Below, one piece after another: positions 27,946 to 35,891 of a stretch of 64,000 nt of DNA (positions are counted from its first letter, which is position 1; every line of letters begins with the position of its first letter). This DNA comes from Comamonadaceae bacterium 2PF (GTDB lineage Bacteria; Pseudomonadota; Gammaproteobacteria; Burkholderiales; Burkholderiaceae_C): NCBI GenBank assembly GCA_005502875.1, contig SCMV01000001.1, forward strand, positions 124,001 to 188,000, in the 5' to 3' direction. A program made the position numbers and the translations under genes. Under the pieces are notes generated by a model. It saw nothing but the letters and a program-made list of their open reading frames with translations, had not been told where the DNA came from and made no database searches.

Positions 27946-30099
27946 GTGGAGTCCCCCTTGAATGTGACGCATCGCTGGTGGCCGTTTCGCGGCCGCTCTT
28001 CCTCGCGGGAACAAGCCCCCGTCGATCCTTCTTCTGCTGCCGAGTCGTCGGCAGATCCCTCCCTGGCCGCCGCATCGGGCGGCAGCGCTTTCCCGGGGCC
28101 GTTTCGCTTGTGGGTGGTGCTGGGTCTGTCGCTGGCCTTGCTGGTGGCGCTGGCCCTGGTCGTTCTGAACCAGGAGGCCACGCGCCTGAGCCAGCCTGGC
28201 GCCCGCCAGGTGCTCGACGGTGCGTTGCAGCCGCTGACGCAAGCCTGGGCCGTGCGCAGCGATGCGCCCCGTTTCCCCGACGGGTCGGGGGGGCAGCTGG
28301 TCGCGCTGCCGGATGAGTGGTCTCGCTCGCAGCCTGGCCACAAGGGCGCCGTCTGGTACCGATTTCACTTCGACTTGCTCAAACAGCCTCCCAAGGAGCA
28401 GGTGCTGGGTGCGCTGATCGACCGAGCCTGCTCCAGCGTCGAGGTGCACCTCAATGGCGTGCTGCTCTACCGCAGCGGCCGCATGAGCGAGCCCTACACC
28501 CGCCAGTGCTTCAGCTCGCACGTGGTGGCGCTGACGTCCAACCTGCTGCGCGAGCGTGACAACAACCTGGACGTCAAGATCGTGGGCTACCCGATCGGCC
28601 ACGTCAGCGCCCGTCAGCGCGCCGGCGGGCTGGCGGCTGTCCAGGTCGGCACCCTGGCCGAGGTGCAGGAGGCCGCCGAGGATTCGACCTTCTGGACGCT
28701 CACCCTGTCGCAGATCATGGGCGGGGTGCTGGTCGTCATGGGCGTGTTCGCGCTGGGCCTGGCCTGGGTGCGCAAGCTCAACTACCTGCTTTACTTCGGG
28801 CTGCTGACCATGGGCTGGTCGGTGATGACCGGGCGCTTCTGGCGCGGCGAGTTGCCCGTGCCCAACGACGCCATGGAGGTCTTCATCGCCATCATGATGG
28901 GCCCGCTCAACGCTTTTGCCGTCAAGTTCCTGCTCGGTTACGCCGGTGCGGGCGTGCGCCCGGGCAGCGAGCGCGTCTGGGTCGACCGCATCAACCTGCT
29001 GCTTTGGGCGCAATGCCTGTTGTTGCCGCTGAGCCTGCTGGTGCTGGGCGAAAACCGCATTTTCCTGGTCTCGCGCGTTTGGTTCATCGTGTTCACGCTC
29101 GAGCTGTTCGTGGCCATCGGCTACTTCCTGTGGCTGGCCGCCCAGGCCCGGCGCTCCGAGTTCTGGATGATGAGCGTGGCCTTGGGCGTGGTGGCGGCGG
29201 TGCTGGGCATCGAGCTGTCCTACCAGAACGGCCTGCTGCAAAGCGGCGGCCTGCACATCACCCACTTCGTGCTGCCGCTGCTGTACGCCGCCGTGGGCGT
29301 GCGCCTGATCCAGGTCTACGTGCGGGCCCTGCAGTCGGCCGAAGGTGCGCGCCTGCACCTGGAGCGCCGCGTGCAGGAGATCAGCGTCGAAATCGAGCGC
29401 AACTTCAACCAGATCGCCGAGCTGCGCATCGAGCAGATCGCCGAGAAAGAGCGCAAGCGCATCGCTGGCGACCTGCACGACGACCTGGGTGCCAAGTTGC
29501 TGACCATCGTGCACACCTCCGACAACGACCGCATCTCCACCCTGGCGCGCGAGGCCCTGGAAGAAATGCGCCTGTCGGTGCGCGGCCTGACCGGCAAGCC
29601 GCGGGTGCTGTCCGATTCGCTGGCCGACTGGCGCAGCGAGGTGGTGCAGCGCCTGGGCGAGGCGGGCATCGAATGCGAATGGCGCAACCCCAACGACGTC
29701 ATCGAAGAACCCCTGTCTTCGCGCACCTACGTGCAGACGACCCGCATCCTGCGCGAGGCCATCAGCAACATCATCAAGCACAGCGGCGCCTCGCACGTGA
29801 TCATTTCGGCGGATGTCGACCTGGAGCACCACGTCTTCACGCTGGTCATCCAGGACAATGGCCGAGGCATCCCGATGGAGCTGGACGGTCGACTGGACCG
29901 CGGCCACGGCATGACCAGCATGAAGCACCGCGCCAAACAGCTCAACGGGCAGTGCCTGGTCGAGTCCGGGCCTGGGTTCGGCACCGTCATCCGCCTGACC
30001 CTGCCGCTGGAAATCGCCGCAATGCAACAGGTCTTGCCGCCCCGTGGGGCGCTGGAAGGGCTGTCTTCTGGCGCGCAGCCCGGTTCGCGTGGACAATGA
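27946..30099 (+). CDS. Membrane sensor histidine kinase, HisKA_3/NarL type
   Basis: About 717 residues. One TM near residues 45-65 is followed by a ~185-residue extracytoplasmic domain of the 7TMR-DISM type. Seven more hydrophobic helices and a coiled coil come next. The kinase core has RIAGDLHDDLGAKLL (phosphorylated His at about 511) and a HATPase with IQDNGRGIPMEL, typical of kinases paired with NarL/LuxR regulators. The start is uncertain: GTG 27946, TTG 27958 and GTG 27964 are candidates, and GGAG at 27948-27951 suits the later two. The partner regulator starts 43 bases after the stop. The signal is unknown; related proteins often sense carbohydrates or envelope state. Confidence 0.9.
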   Translation: MESPLNVTHRWWPFRGRSSSREQAPVDPSSAAESSADPSLAAASGGSAFPGPFRLWVVLGLSLALLVALALVVLNQEATRLSQPGARQVLDGALQPLTQAWAVRSDAPRFPDGSGGQLVALPDEWSRSQPGHKGAVWYRFHFDLLKQPPKEQVLGALIDRACSSVEVHLNGVLLYRSGRMSEPYTRQCFSSHVVALTSNLLRERDNNLDVKIVGYPIGHVSARQRAGGLAAVQVGTLAEVQEAAEDSTFWTLTLSQIMGGVLVVMGVFALGLAWVRKLNYLLYFGLLTMGWSVMTGRFWRGELPVPNDAMEVFIAIMMGPLNAFAVKFLLGYAGAGVRPGSERVWVDRINLLLWAQCLLLPLSLLVLGENRIFLVSRVWFIVFTLELFVAIGYFLWLAAQARRSEFWMMSVALGVVAAVLGIELSYQNGLLQSGGLHITHFVLPLLYAAVGVRLIQVYVRALQSAEGARLHLERRVQEISVEIERNFNQIAELRIEQIAEKERKRIAGDLHDDLGAKLLTIVHTSDNDRISTLAREALEEMRLSVRGLTGKPRVLSDSLADWRSEVVQRLGEAGIECEWRNPNDVIEEPLSSRTYVQTTRILREAISNIIKHSGASHVIISADVDLEHHVFTLVIQDNGRGIPMELDGRLDRGHGMTSMKHRAKQLNGQCLVESGPGFGTVIRLTLPLEIAAMQQVLPPRGALEGLSSGAQPGSRGQ

Positions 30100-30142
30100 G
30101 CGCAGTAACTTTTACCGCAAGCGCAGTGAGGCCCCTGAAACC

Positions 30143-30805
30143 ATGAAGCAAATCCTCCTCCTCGAAGACCTTCCTGAAATCCGGGCATGGCTCAAGACGC
30201 TGGCGCTGCAGGTGTTCCCGGGTGCCCAGATCAGCGAGAGCGCGCGCATCCACGACGCGCTGGAGCTGGTCAATGCCGTGCGCTTTGACGTCGCCATGGT
30301 CGATTTGGGGCTGCCCGACGGCTCCGGTGTCGAGGTGGTGCAGGCCCTGCGCGAAAAGCAACCCGACGTGCAGTCGGTGGTGGTCACCATCCACGACGAC
30401 GACGATCACCTCTTCCCCGCCCTGCAAGCTGGCGCCTTCGGGTACCTGCTCAAGGAACAGTCGCGCGAGCAACTGGCCGAGCAACTGCAGCGCATCGCCC
30501 AGGGTGAACCGCCTTTGTCGCCGTCCATCGCCCGCCGCGTGATCCAGTACTTCACCGCTCAGGCCCGCCTGCAGCCGGTGCACCAGCCCGACACGGTGAC
30601 CCCGCACGTGCAGCTCACCGACCGCGAGAACGAGGTCCTGTTGCGCGTGGCCAAGGGCTTCACGCTGCCCGAAATCGGCCAGCAGCTCAACCTGTCGCGC
30701 CACACCATCGCCGACTACGTCAAGCAGATCTACCGCAAGCTCAACGTGTCTTCGCGCGCCGAAGCCGCGCTGGAAGCGCAGCGTCTGGGCCTGTTCCGCC
30801 GTTGA
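30143..30805 (+). CDS. NarL/LuxR-family response regulator
   Basis: The 220-residue regulator has a receiver domain with acidic residues at 9, phospho-acceptor Asp54 (MVDLGLPDGSG) and Lys in YLLKEQS. A LuxR-type helix-turn-helix follows at about 155-215 (LTDRENEVLLRVAKGFTLPE and RHTIADYVKQIYRKL). It is the cognate partner of the upstream kinase. ATG 30143 was chosen over 30044 because the receiver domain starts exactly there. Target genes cannot be inferred; ruvA follows by 29 bases but is normally constitutive. Confidence 0.95.
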   Translation: MKQILLLEDLPEIRAWLKTLALQVFPGAQISESARIHDALELVNAVRFDVAMVDLGLPDGSGVEVVQALREKQPDVQSVVVTIHDDDDHLFPALQAGAFGYLLKEQSREQLAEQLQRIAQGEPPLSPSIARRVIQYFTAQARLQPVHQPDTVTPHVQLTDRENEVLLRVAKGFTLPEIGQQLNLSRHTIADYVKQIYRKLNVSSRAEAALEAQRLGLFRR

Positions 30806-30834
30806 CCTTTGCCGACCGCCGCTGACCTGACCCG

Positions 30835-31410
30835 ATGATTTCCCGCTTGGTTGGCGTGCTCGCCGGCAAGGCCCCGCCGCACGTCCTCGTTGACGTGCAC
30901 GGCGTGGGCTACGAAGTCCAGGTGCCCATGAGCACCTTCTACAACCTGCCCGACACCGGTGGCCAGGTCACGCTGCTGACGCAGTTCATCGTCCGAGAGG
31001 ACGCCCAGTTGCTGTTCGGCTTCCTGACGGCGGGCGAGCGCGAATCCTTCCGCGAGCTCATCAAGATCAGCGGCGTGGGCCCGCGCATCGCGCTGGCGCT
31101 GCTCTCGGGCCTGAGCACCGACGAGCTCGCAGCCGCCGTGTCGGCGCAAGACACCTCGCGCCTGGTCAAGGTGCCGGGCGTGGGCAAAAAGACGGCCGAG
31201 CGGCTGCTGCTCGAGCTCAAGGGCAAGCTGGCACCTGTGCTGGCCGCTCCGGGCTGGTCGGCCACCTCCGACCACCAGGCCGACATCCTGCAGGCCCTGA
31301 TCGCCCTGGGCTATTCCGAGAAAGAAGCCCAGGCCGCGCTCAAGCAGCTGCCTGCCGACGTCTCGGTGAGCGATGGCATCAAGCTGGCGCTGAAGTCGCT
31401 GGCGCGCTGA
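30835..31410 (+). CDS. ruvA: Holliday junction DNA helicase subunit RuvA
   Basis: The 191-residue protein has domain I ([23 protein letters not shown]), the double helix-hairpin-helix DNA-binding region ([34 protein letters not shown]) and the flexible domain III that contacts RuvB. It binds four-way junctions as a tetramer and loads the RuvB motor for branch migration. Usual partners ruvC and ruvB are not adjacent here; an M14 peptidase follows instead. Length is normal. Confidence 0.97.
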   Translation: MISRLVGVLAGKAPPHVLVDVHGVGYEVQVPMSTFYNLPDTGGQVTLLTQFIVREDAQLLFGFLTAGERESFRELIKISGVGPRIALALLSGLSTDELAAAVSAQDTSRLVKVPGVGKKTAERLLLELKGKLAPVLAAPGWSATSDHQADILQALIALGYSEKEAQAALKQLPADVSVSDGIKLALKSLAR

Positions 31411-31468
31411 GCCGGACGCTGCGTCAGCGCCCGGCGTCGCGTGTTCGCGCTGGGCTCGCGCGCGGCAT

Positions 31469-31486
31469 CCCAGGGCGCGCCCTGGG
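31469..31486. other. 18-bp perfect palindrome between ruvA and the M14 gene
   Basis: CCCAGGGCGCGCCCTGGG reads the same on both strands. It lies 19 bases before the M14 start, in a GC-rich spacer. It could form a hairpin in RNA or bind a dimeric regulator. No T-tract follows, so it is not a classic terminator. Confidence 0.8.
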
Positions 31487-31504
31487 CTGGGGCATGATGG
31501 CTGC

Positions 31505-32389
31505 ATGCGACCGATCCTCACGCTCCTTGCTCCCTGCCTCGCGCTGTCTGCCTGCCTGAGTTGGGCCGGCCCATCTGCCGTGGCGCCCCAGCGCAAACCC
31601 GCCGCGCCTGTTGTCGAGTCGGCCGGTGGCGTGCGCACGGCGACCGAGCTGTGTGCGCAGATGGTGCGCCGGCTGCCCAACGTCTCTCGCCCCTTGTGCA
31701 CGCGCGCCGAGTTGCAGGCGGGGCCGGGTGCCTCGGTGCGCGGCACGCCCATCTTCCAGCGCGACGTGGTGGCCCCGCAGGCGCGCCTGAAGGTGCTGGT
31801 GGTGGGCGGCATCCATGGTGACGAGCCTTCGTCGAGCTCGCTGGTGCTGCACTGGATCGACCAGGCCCTGCTCACGCCCTCGAACATCCACTGGCGCTTC
31901 GTGCCGCTGATGAACCCCGACGGCATGCTCAAGGACAAGCCCACCCGCACCAACGCTCGGGGCGTGGACCTCAACCGCAACTTCCCCACCCCCCATTGGG
32001 ACAAGGAGGCGCCGCTCTACTGGGCCAAGCGCACGGGCTCCGACCCGCGCCGCTTCCCTGGTCCCAAAGCTTTGTCCGAGCCCGAGTCGCAGTGGCTGCA
32101 CGAGGAGATGGCGCGCTGGAAGCCCGACCTGATCGTGGCCGTGCACGCGCCTTACGGGGTGCTCGACTTCGACGGCCCGCACGTGCCGCCGCAGCGCCTG
32201 GGGCGCCTGTACCTGGACCAGGTCGGCATCTTCCCGGGCAGCCTGGGCAACTACGGCGGCGTGCACAAGAAGCTGCCGGTGGTGACCATCGAGCTCAACA
32301 GCGCGCTGCGCACGCCGCAGGCCGCCGAGATGCGCCAGATGTGGCTGGACCTGCTGCGCTGGACGGCCGAGAAGCTGGGCGCGGACTGA
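31505..32389 (+). CDS. M14-family zinc carboxypeptidase / murein peptide amidase-like
   Basis: The 294-residue protein is exported: a hydrophobic leader ends in LSAC (Cys17), a possible lipobox. The mature part has the M14 metal site, VGGIHGDEPSS (His and Glu) with a third ligand in VAVHAPYG, and the substrate-binding VDLNRNFPTP. The catalytic Glu is probably in VTIELNS. This pattern fits the MpaA/DUF2817-like group that trims murein peptides, releasing meso-diaminopimelate. Periplasmic murein recycling is the likely role, although succinylglutamate desuccinylase-type chemistry cannot be excluded. Confidence 0.85.
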   Translation: MRPILTLLAPCLALSACLSWAGPSAVAPQRKPAAPVVESAGGVRTATELCAQMVRRLPNVSRPLCTRAELQAGPGASVRGTPIFQRDVVAPQARLKVLVVGGIHGDEPSSSSLVLHWIDQALLTPSNIHWRFVPLMNPDGMLKDKPTRTNARGVDLNRNFPTPHWDKEAPLYWAKRTGSDPRRFPGPKALSEPESQWLHEEMARWKPDLIVAVHAPYGVLDFDGPHVPPQRLGRLYLDQVGIFPGSLGNYGGVHKKLPVVTIELNSALRTPQAAEMRQMWLDLLRWTAEKLGAD

Positions 32390-32419
32390 GTTCACCCCAG
32401 CTGCGGCAACCGGGGCGTC

Positions 32420-32447
32420 ACCCGCCTGGGCGCTGGGAGGCGCGGGT
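32420..32447. terminator. Candidate bidirectional stem-loop between convergent genes
   Basis: ACCCGC (32420-32425) pairs with GCGGGT (32442-32447) around a 16-base loop, in the gap between the M14 gene and the hybrid kinase gene. No clear T-tract is seen, so termination strength is doubtful. Confidence 0.3.
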
Positions 32448-34169
32448 TCAGCGCGTCGGTGGTGCCGCCTGCTGCGTGGGCAGCGTCGACAAGATGCCCA
32501 GCAGGCGCGGGATCTGCAGCGGCTTGACCAGGTAGTGGTTGAAGCCGGTCTGCAGCGCGCGGGCGATGTGGTCGGGCAGGGCGTCGGCGCTGAGCGCCAG
32601 CAGCGGCAGCTTGCGGAAGTCGGTCTGCGCGCGCAGCTTGCGGCACATGTCCAGGCCCGAGCCGTCGGGCAGGTTGATGTCGATGAGGGCCACGTCCGGG
32701 CGGTGCGACTCGATCGCGGCCATGCCCTCGGCGGCGCTTTCGGCCGAGAACAGCCGCACCTGCGGGTAGGCCGCGAACACGGCCTCGACCAGGCTGCGGT
32801 TGAGCGCGTTGTCCTCGACGTGCACGATGCGCAGCGGTGGCAGCATGACGGCCGGCTCCTGGCCACGCCCCACCGGGCGGCCCACGCCCTGGGCTTCGGC
32901 CAGAGGCAGGTGCAGCGCGAAGATGGAGCCGTGGCCCAACGTGCTGGTCACCTCGATGCGGCCATGCATGAGCTCGGCCAGGCGCTGCGACACGGCCAGG
33001 CCCAGGCCGTTGCCATGGTGGCGCCCTCGTGAAGAATCAAGTCGGGTGAAGGGCTGGAACAGCCGGGGCAGGTCGCCCTGGTCGATGCCGAAGCCCTGGT
33101 CGCGCACCTCGATGACGCCCATGCGCTCGTCGGCGGCGGGCTTGCCGGTCAGCCAGACCGTCGAGCCCTCGGAGCTGTACTGGATGGCGTTGCGCACCAG
33201 GTTGGTCAGGATGGAGCGGGTGTGCTGGCCGTCGGCCCACGCGGTCATGGGCGGGCAGTCGATCACCAGGGTGATGGACTGGGCCTTGGCCTCGTCTTCG
33301 AGCGCGGCGCGGATCTCGCGCAGCAGCACGGCCACCTCGACGCGTTGCGGGCGGATGCCCACGGCCTTGTCGTCGAGCTGGGCGAACTCCAGGGCCTGGT
33401 CCAGCAGCGACAGCATCTGGTGGCCGGCGGTGGCGATGTGCTGCAGGTGGCGCCGCTGGCTCTCGGGCAACTGCTGCAGGTCGGCCATGTCCAGCAACTG
33501 CGTGAAGCCCAGGATGGCGTTGAGCGGCGAGCGCATGCTGTGGCTCATGCGGCCCAGGAACTCGACCTTGCCGGCCAGGGCCACCTCGGCCTCCAGGCGG
33601 CGGGCGTGCTCGGCTTCGGCGCGACGCGGCTCGGTGATGTCGGTCAGCACCTCGATGTAGCGGCTGATCTGGCCTTCGGGGCCGTGCACGGGCTGCACCG
33701 AGCGGCGCACCCAGAAGGGCTCACCATCCTTGCGGTGGTGACAGACCTCCAGGCGCTCGACGCTGGCGCCCTGGGCCAGGTTCTGGTTGATCTGAGCGAC
33801 GACGGCGGCGTCGGTGTGCGGGCCGCTGAGCAGCTCTTCGGGCAGCTGGCCGTGGCACTCGGTGAGCGTGAAGCCGGTCAACCGCGTGAAGGCCGGGTTG
33901 ACCCAGCTGATGCAGCGGTTGGCGTCACAGATGAGGATGGCGTCGGTGACGCGGTCGGCCACCAGGGCCAGCTCCTGGTTGGTGGCCTGGGCGCGCTGCA
34001 GGGCGGTCTGCAGCTGGCGCATCAATTGGGTCTGCTGGTCCAGGGCGTCCTGGCGGGTGTGCAGTTCTTCGAGGAGGCGTTGGTTGTCGTCGGACATGGA
34101 CTCGGAGATCCCCATGGGCAGGGAACGACGGGGTGCGTCGGCGTGGCGGGCGGGCAGGACCTGGGGCAT
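32448..34169 (-). CDS. PAS-containing hybrid histidine kinase
   Basis: A 573-residue soluble kinase without membrane helices. A coiled coil at the N-terminus (about 20-60) leads to a PAS domain at about 60-180 (ISWVNPAFTRLTGF). The HisKA phospho-acceptor is in GRMSHSMRSPLNAIL, and the HATPase has LVRNAIQYSS and GNGLGLAVSQ. A C-terminal receiver carries its Asp in ALIDINLPDGSG. It would relay phosphate from His to its own receiver and perhaps onward through an HPt protein; none is next to it. GAGGAG lies seven bases before the ATG. The signal is unknown. Confidence 0.93.
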   Translation of the reverse strand: MPQVLPARHADAPRRSLPMGISESMSDDNQRLLEELHTRQDALDQQTQLMRQLQTALQRAQATNQELALVADRVTDAILICDANRCISWVNPAFTRLTGFTLTECHGQLPEELLSGPHTDAAVVAQINQNLAQGASVERLEVCHHRKDGEPFWVRRSVQPVHGPEGQISRYIEVLTDITEPRRAEAEHARRLEAEVALAGKVEFLGRMSHSMRSPLNAILGFTQLLDMADLQQLPESQRRHLQHIATAGHQMLSLLDQALEFAQLDDKAVGIRPQRVEVAVLLREIRAALEDEAKAQSITLVIDCPPMTAWADGQHTRSILTNLVRNAIQYSSEGSTVWLTGKPAADERMGVIEVRDQGFGIDQGDLPRLFQPFTRLDSSRGRHHGNGLGLAVSQRLAELMHGRIEVTSTLGHGSIFALHLPLAEAQGVGRPVGRGQEPAVMLPPLRIVHVEDNALNRSLVEAVFAAYPQVRLFSAESAAEGMAAIESHRPDVALIDINLPDGSGLDMCRKLRAQTDFRKLPLLALSADALPDHIARALQTGFNHYLVKPLQIPRLLGILSTLPTQQAAPPTR

Positions 34170-34355
34170 GGCGGGCTCCTCGTTTTCCTATTGGCCGTGG
34201 ACCACCCTTTTGACGGGGTGATTTCCCGAGCAATCCATGTTAGGGAATTTCGGAGCGCTTGACCATCCATGTCAGGCCGGGCTTACCCGTGCTTTCAATT
34301 GGGGAATCTGCTTGCGATTAGGATGGCTTTCAATTTTGCGCAATCAAACACCGCC

Positions 34356-34841
34356 ATGTCATCTGTTTACGACTTCGAAGCCACCTCCATCACCGGGCAG
34401 CCCGTCAAGCTGGCCGACTTGCGTGGCAAGGTGATCCTGATCGTCAACACGGCCAGCAAATGCGGTTTCACGCCGCAGTTCGAGGGCCTGGAAAAGCTCT
34501 GGCAGGCCCGCAAGGACCAGGGCCTGGTGATCCTCGGTTTCCCGTGCAACCAGTTCGGCTCGCAAGACCCGGGCAGCGACGGGGACATCGCCTCGTTCTG
34601 CCAGCTCAACTACGGCGTGAGCTTCCCCATGATGAGCAAGGTCGATGTCAACGGCGCAAGCGCCCACCCGCTCTACCAGTGGCTGGTCAAGGAGGCCCCT
34701 GGCATCCTGGGCACCAAGGCCATCAAATGGAACTTCACCAAGTTCCTGATCGGCCGCGACGGCCAGGTGCTGGGCCGTTACGCGCCCACGGACACCCCCA
34801 AGGGCCTGGACGCCGACATCGCCCGGGCGTTGGCAGGCTGA
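34356..34841 (+). CDS. Glutathione peroxidase family thiol peroxidase
   Basis: The 161-residue cytosolic enzyme has the peroxidatic Cys36 in [11 protein letters not shown], Cys64/Gln66 in [10 protein letters not shown] and Trp125-Asn126 in KWNFTKFLI, completing the catalytic tetrad. It reduces hydrogen peroxide and lipid hydroperoxides. As in most bacterial members the active residue is Cys, not selenocysteine, and thioredoxin is the probable reductant. ATG 34356 starts exactly at the family N-terminus; the longer upstream frame is not conserved in type. Confidence 0.96.
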   Translation: MSSVYDFEATSITGQPVKLADLRGKVILIVNTASKCGFTPQFEGLEKLWQARKDQGLVILGFPCNQFGSQDPGSDGDIASFCQLNYGVSFPMMSKVDVNGASAHPLYQWLVKEAPGILGTKAIKWNFTKFLIGRDGQVLGRYAPTDTPKGLDADIARALAG

Positions 34842-34945
34842 TGCCCCTGGGCCTTCGAGGCCATGCCATCCGAGCCCACATCGGCGCGCCCGATTCGGGC
34901 AGGATCGTCTTCCCCTTCACCCGCACAACCCAAGCAGAGGACCCC

Positions 34946-35845
34946 ATGAAGCTGATGGACTACGGCGTCAAGCCGCTCGATTTCCAGAACCCGCAGGCCC
35001 ACCTGAGCACGGTGGACAACGGCCTGTCTCGCCGTGGCTTCGTGGTCACCGCCCTGGCCAGCGGTTTCGCGGTGGCGGCCCAGCCTGTGCTGGCCCAGGC
35101 CATCAAGACCGACGACAAGGGCCTGATCGCCGGCGAGGTGAAGATCCCGGTGGCTGGCGGCTCCATCCCCGGCTACCGCGCCGTGCCCAAAAAGCCGGGC
35201 AAGTACCCGGTGGTGCTGGTGGTGCAGGAGATCTTCGGCGTGCACGAGCACATCCAGGACATGTGCCGCCGCTACGCCAAGGCCGGCTATTACGCCATCG
35301 CGCCCGAGATGTTCGCGCGCCAGGGCGATGTCTCCAAGATGACGGACATCGGCCAGATCCTGTCCGAGGTGGTCTCCAAGGTGCCCGACGCCCAGGTGTG
35401 CGCCGACCTGGACGCCGCCGTCGCGTTCGCGGGCGCGAGCAAGCAGGCCGACACCGCCCGCGTGGGCCTGGTGGGCTGGTGCTGGGGCGGCCGCACCGCG
35501 TGGATCTACGCCAAGCACAACCTGAAACTCAAGGCTGCGGTGGCCTACTACGGCCTGCTGGCTGGCATGAAGTCGGACATCAAGCCGCACGACCCGGTGG
35601 ACATCGCCGAGCAGATCAAGGTGCCGGTGCTGGGCCTGTATTCGGGCAAGGACGCCTACATCCCGCTGAACGTGGTCGACCAGATGCGCGCCGGCATCAA
35701 CAAGTCGGGCAGCGGCTCGGAGATCGTCGTCTTCCCGAACGTGGACCACGGCTTCAACGCCGACTACCGCCCGACCTACGACAAGGTCGCGGCCACGTAT
35801 GCGCAGAAGCTGGCCTTTGATTGGTTGAAGGACCACGGGGTCTGA
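34946..35845 (+). CDS. Dienelactone hydrolase family protein, Tat-type signal
   Basis: The 299-residue protein has an N-terminal SRRGFVVTALASGFAVA segment resembling a twin-arginine signal (residues 28-45, then AQA), so export to the periplasm is likely. The alpha/beta-hydrolase core has nucleophile Cys179 in GWCWGG, Asp236 (SGKDAYIP) and His268 (NVDHGF), the Cys-Asp-His triad of dienelactone hydrolases. The biological substrate is uncertain, since exported members are rarely characterised and no aromatic-degradation genes lie nearby. It is 104 bases after the peroxidase. Confidence 0.93.
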   Translation: MKLMDYGVKPLDFQNPQAHLSTVDNGLSRRGFVVTALASGFAVAAQPVLAQAIKTDDKGLIAGEVKIPVAGGSIPGYRAVPKKPGKYPVVLVVQEIFGVHEHIQDMCRRYAKAGYYAIAPEMFARQGDVSKMTDIGQILSEVVSKVPDAQVCADLDAAVAFAGASKQADTARVGLVGWCWGGRTAWIYAKHNLKLKAAVAYYGLLAGMKSDIKPHDPVDIAEQIKVPVLGLYSGKDAYIPLNVVDQMRAGINKSGSGSEIVVFPNVDHGFNADYRPTYDKVAATYAQKLAFDWLKDHGV

Positions 35846-35891
35846 GCGCGCGGCGTCAAGCGTGACATGTCCCTGTCGTTAGACTCGGGGC

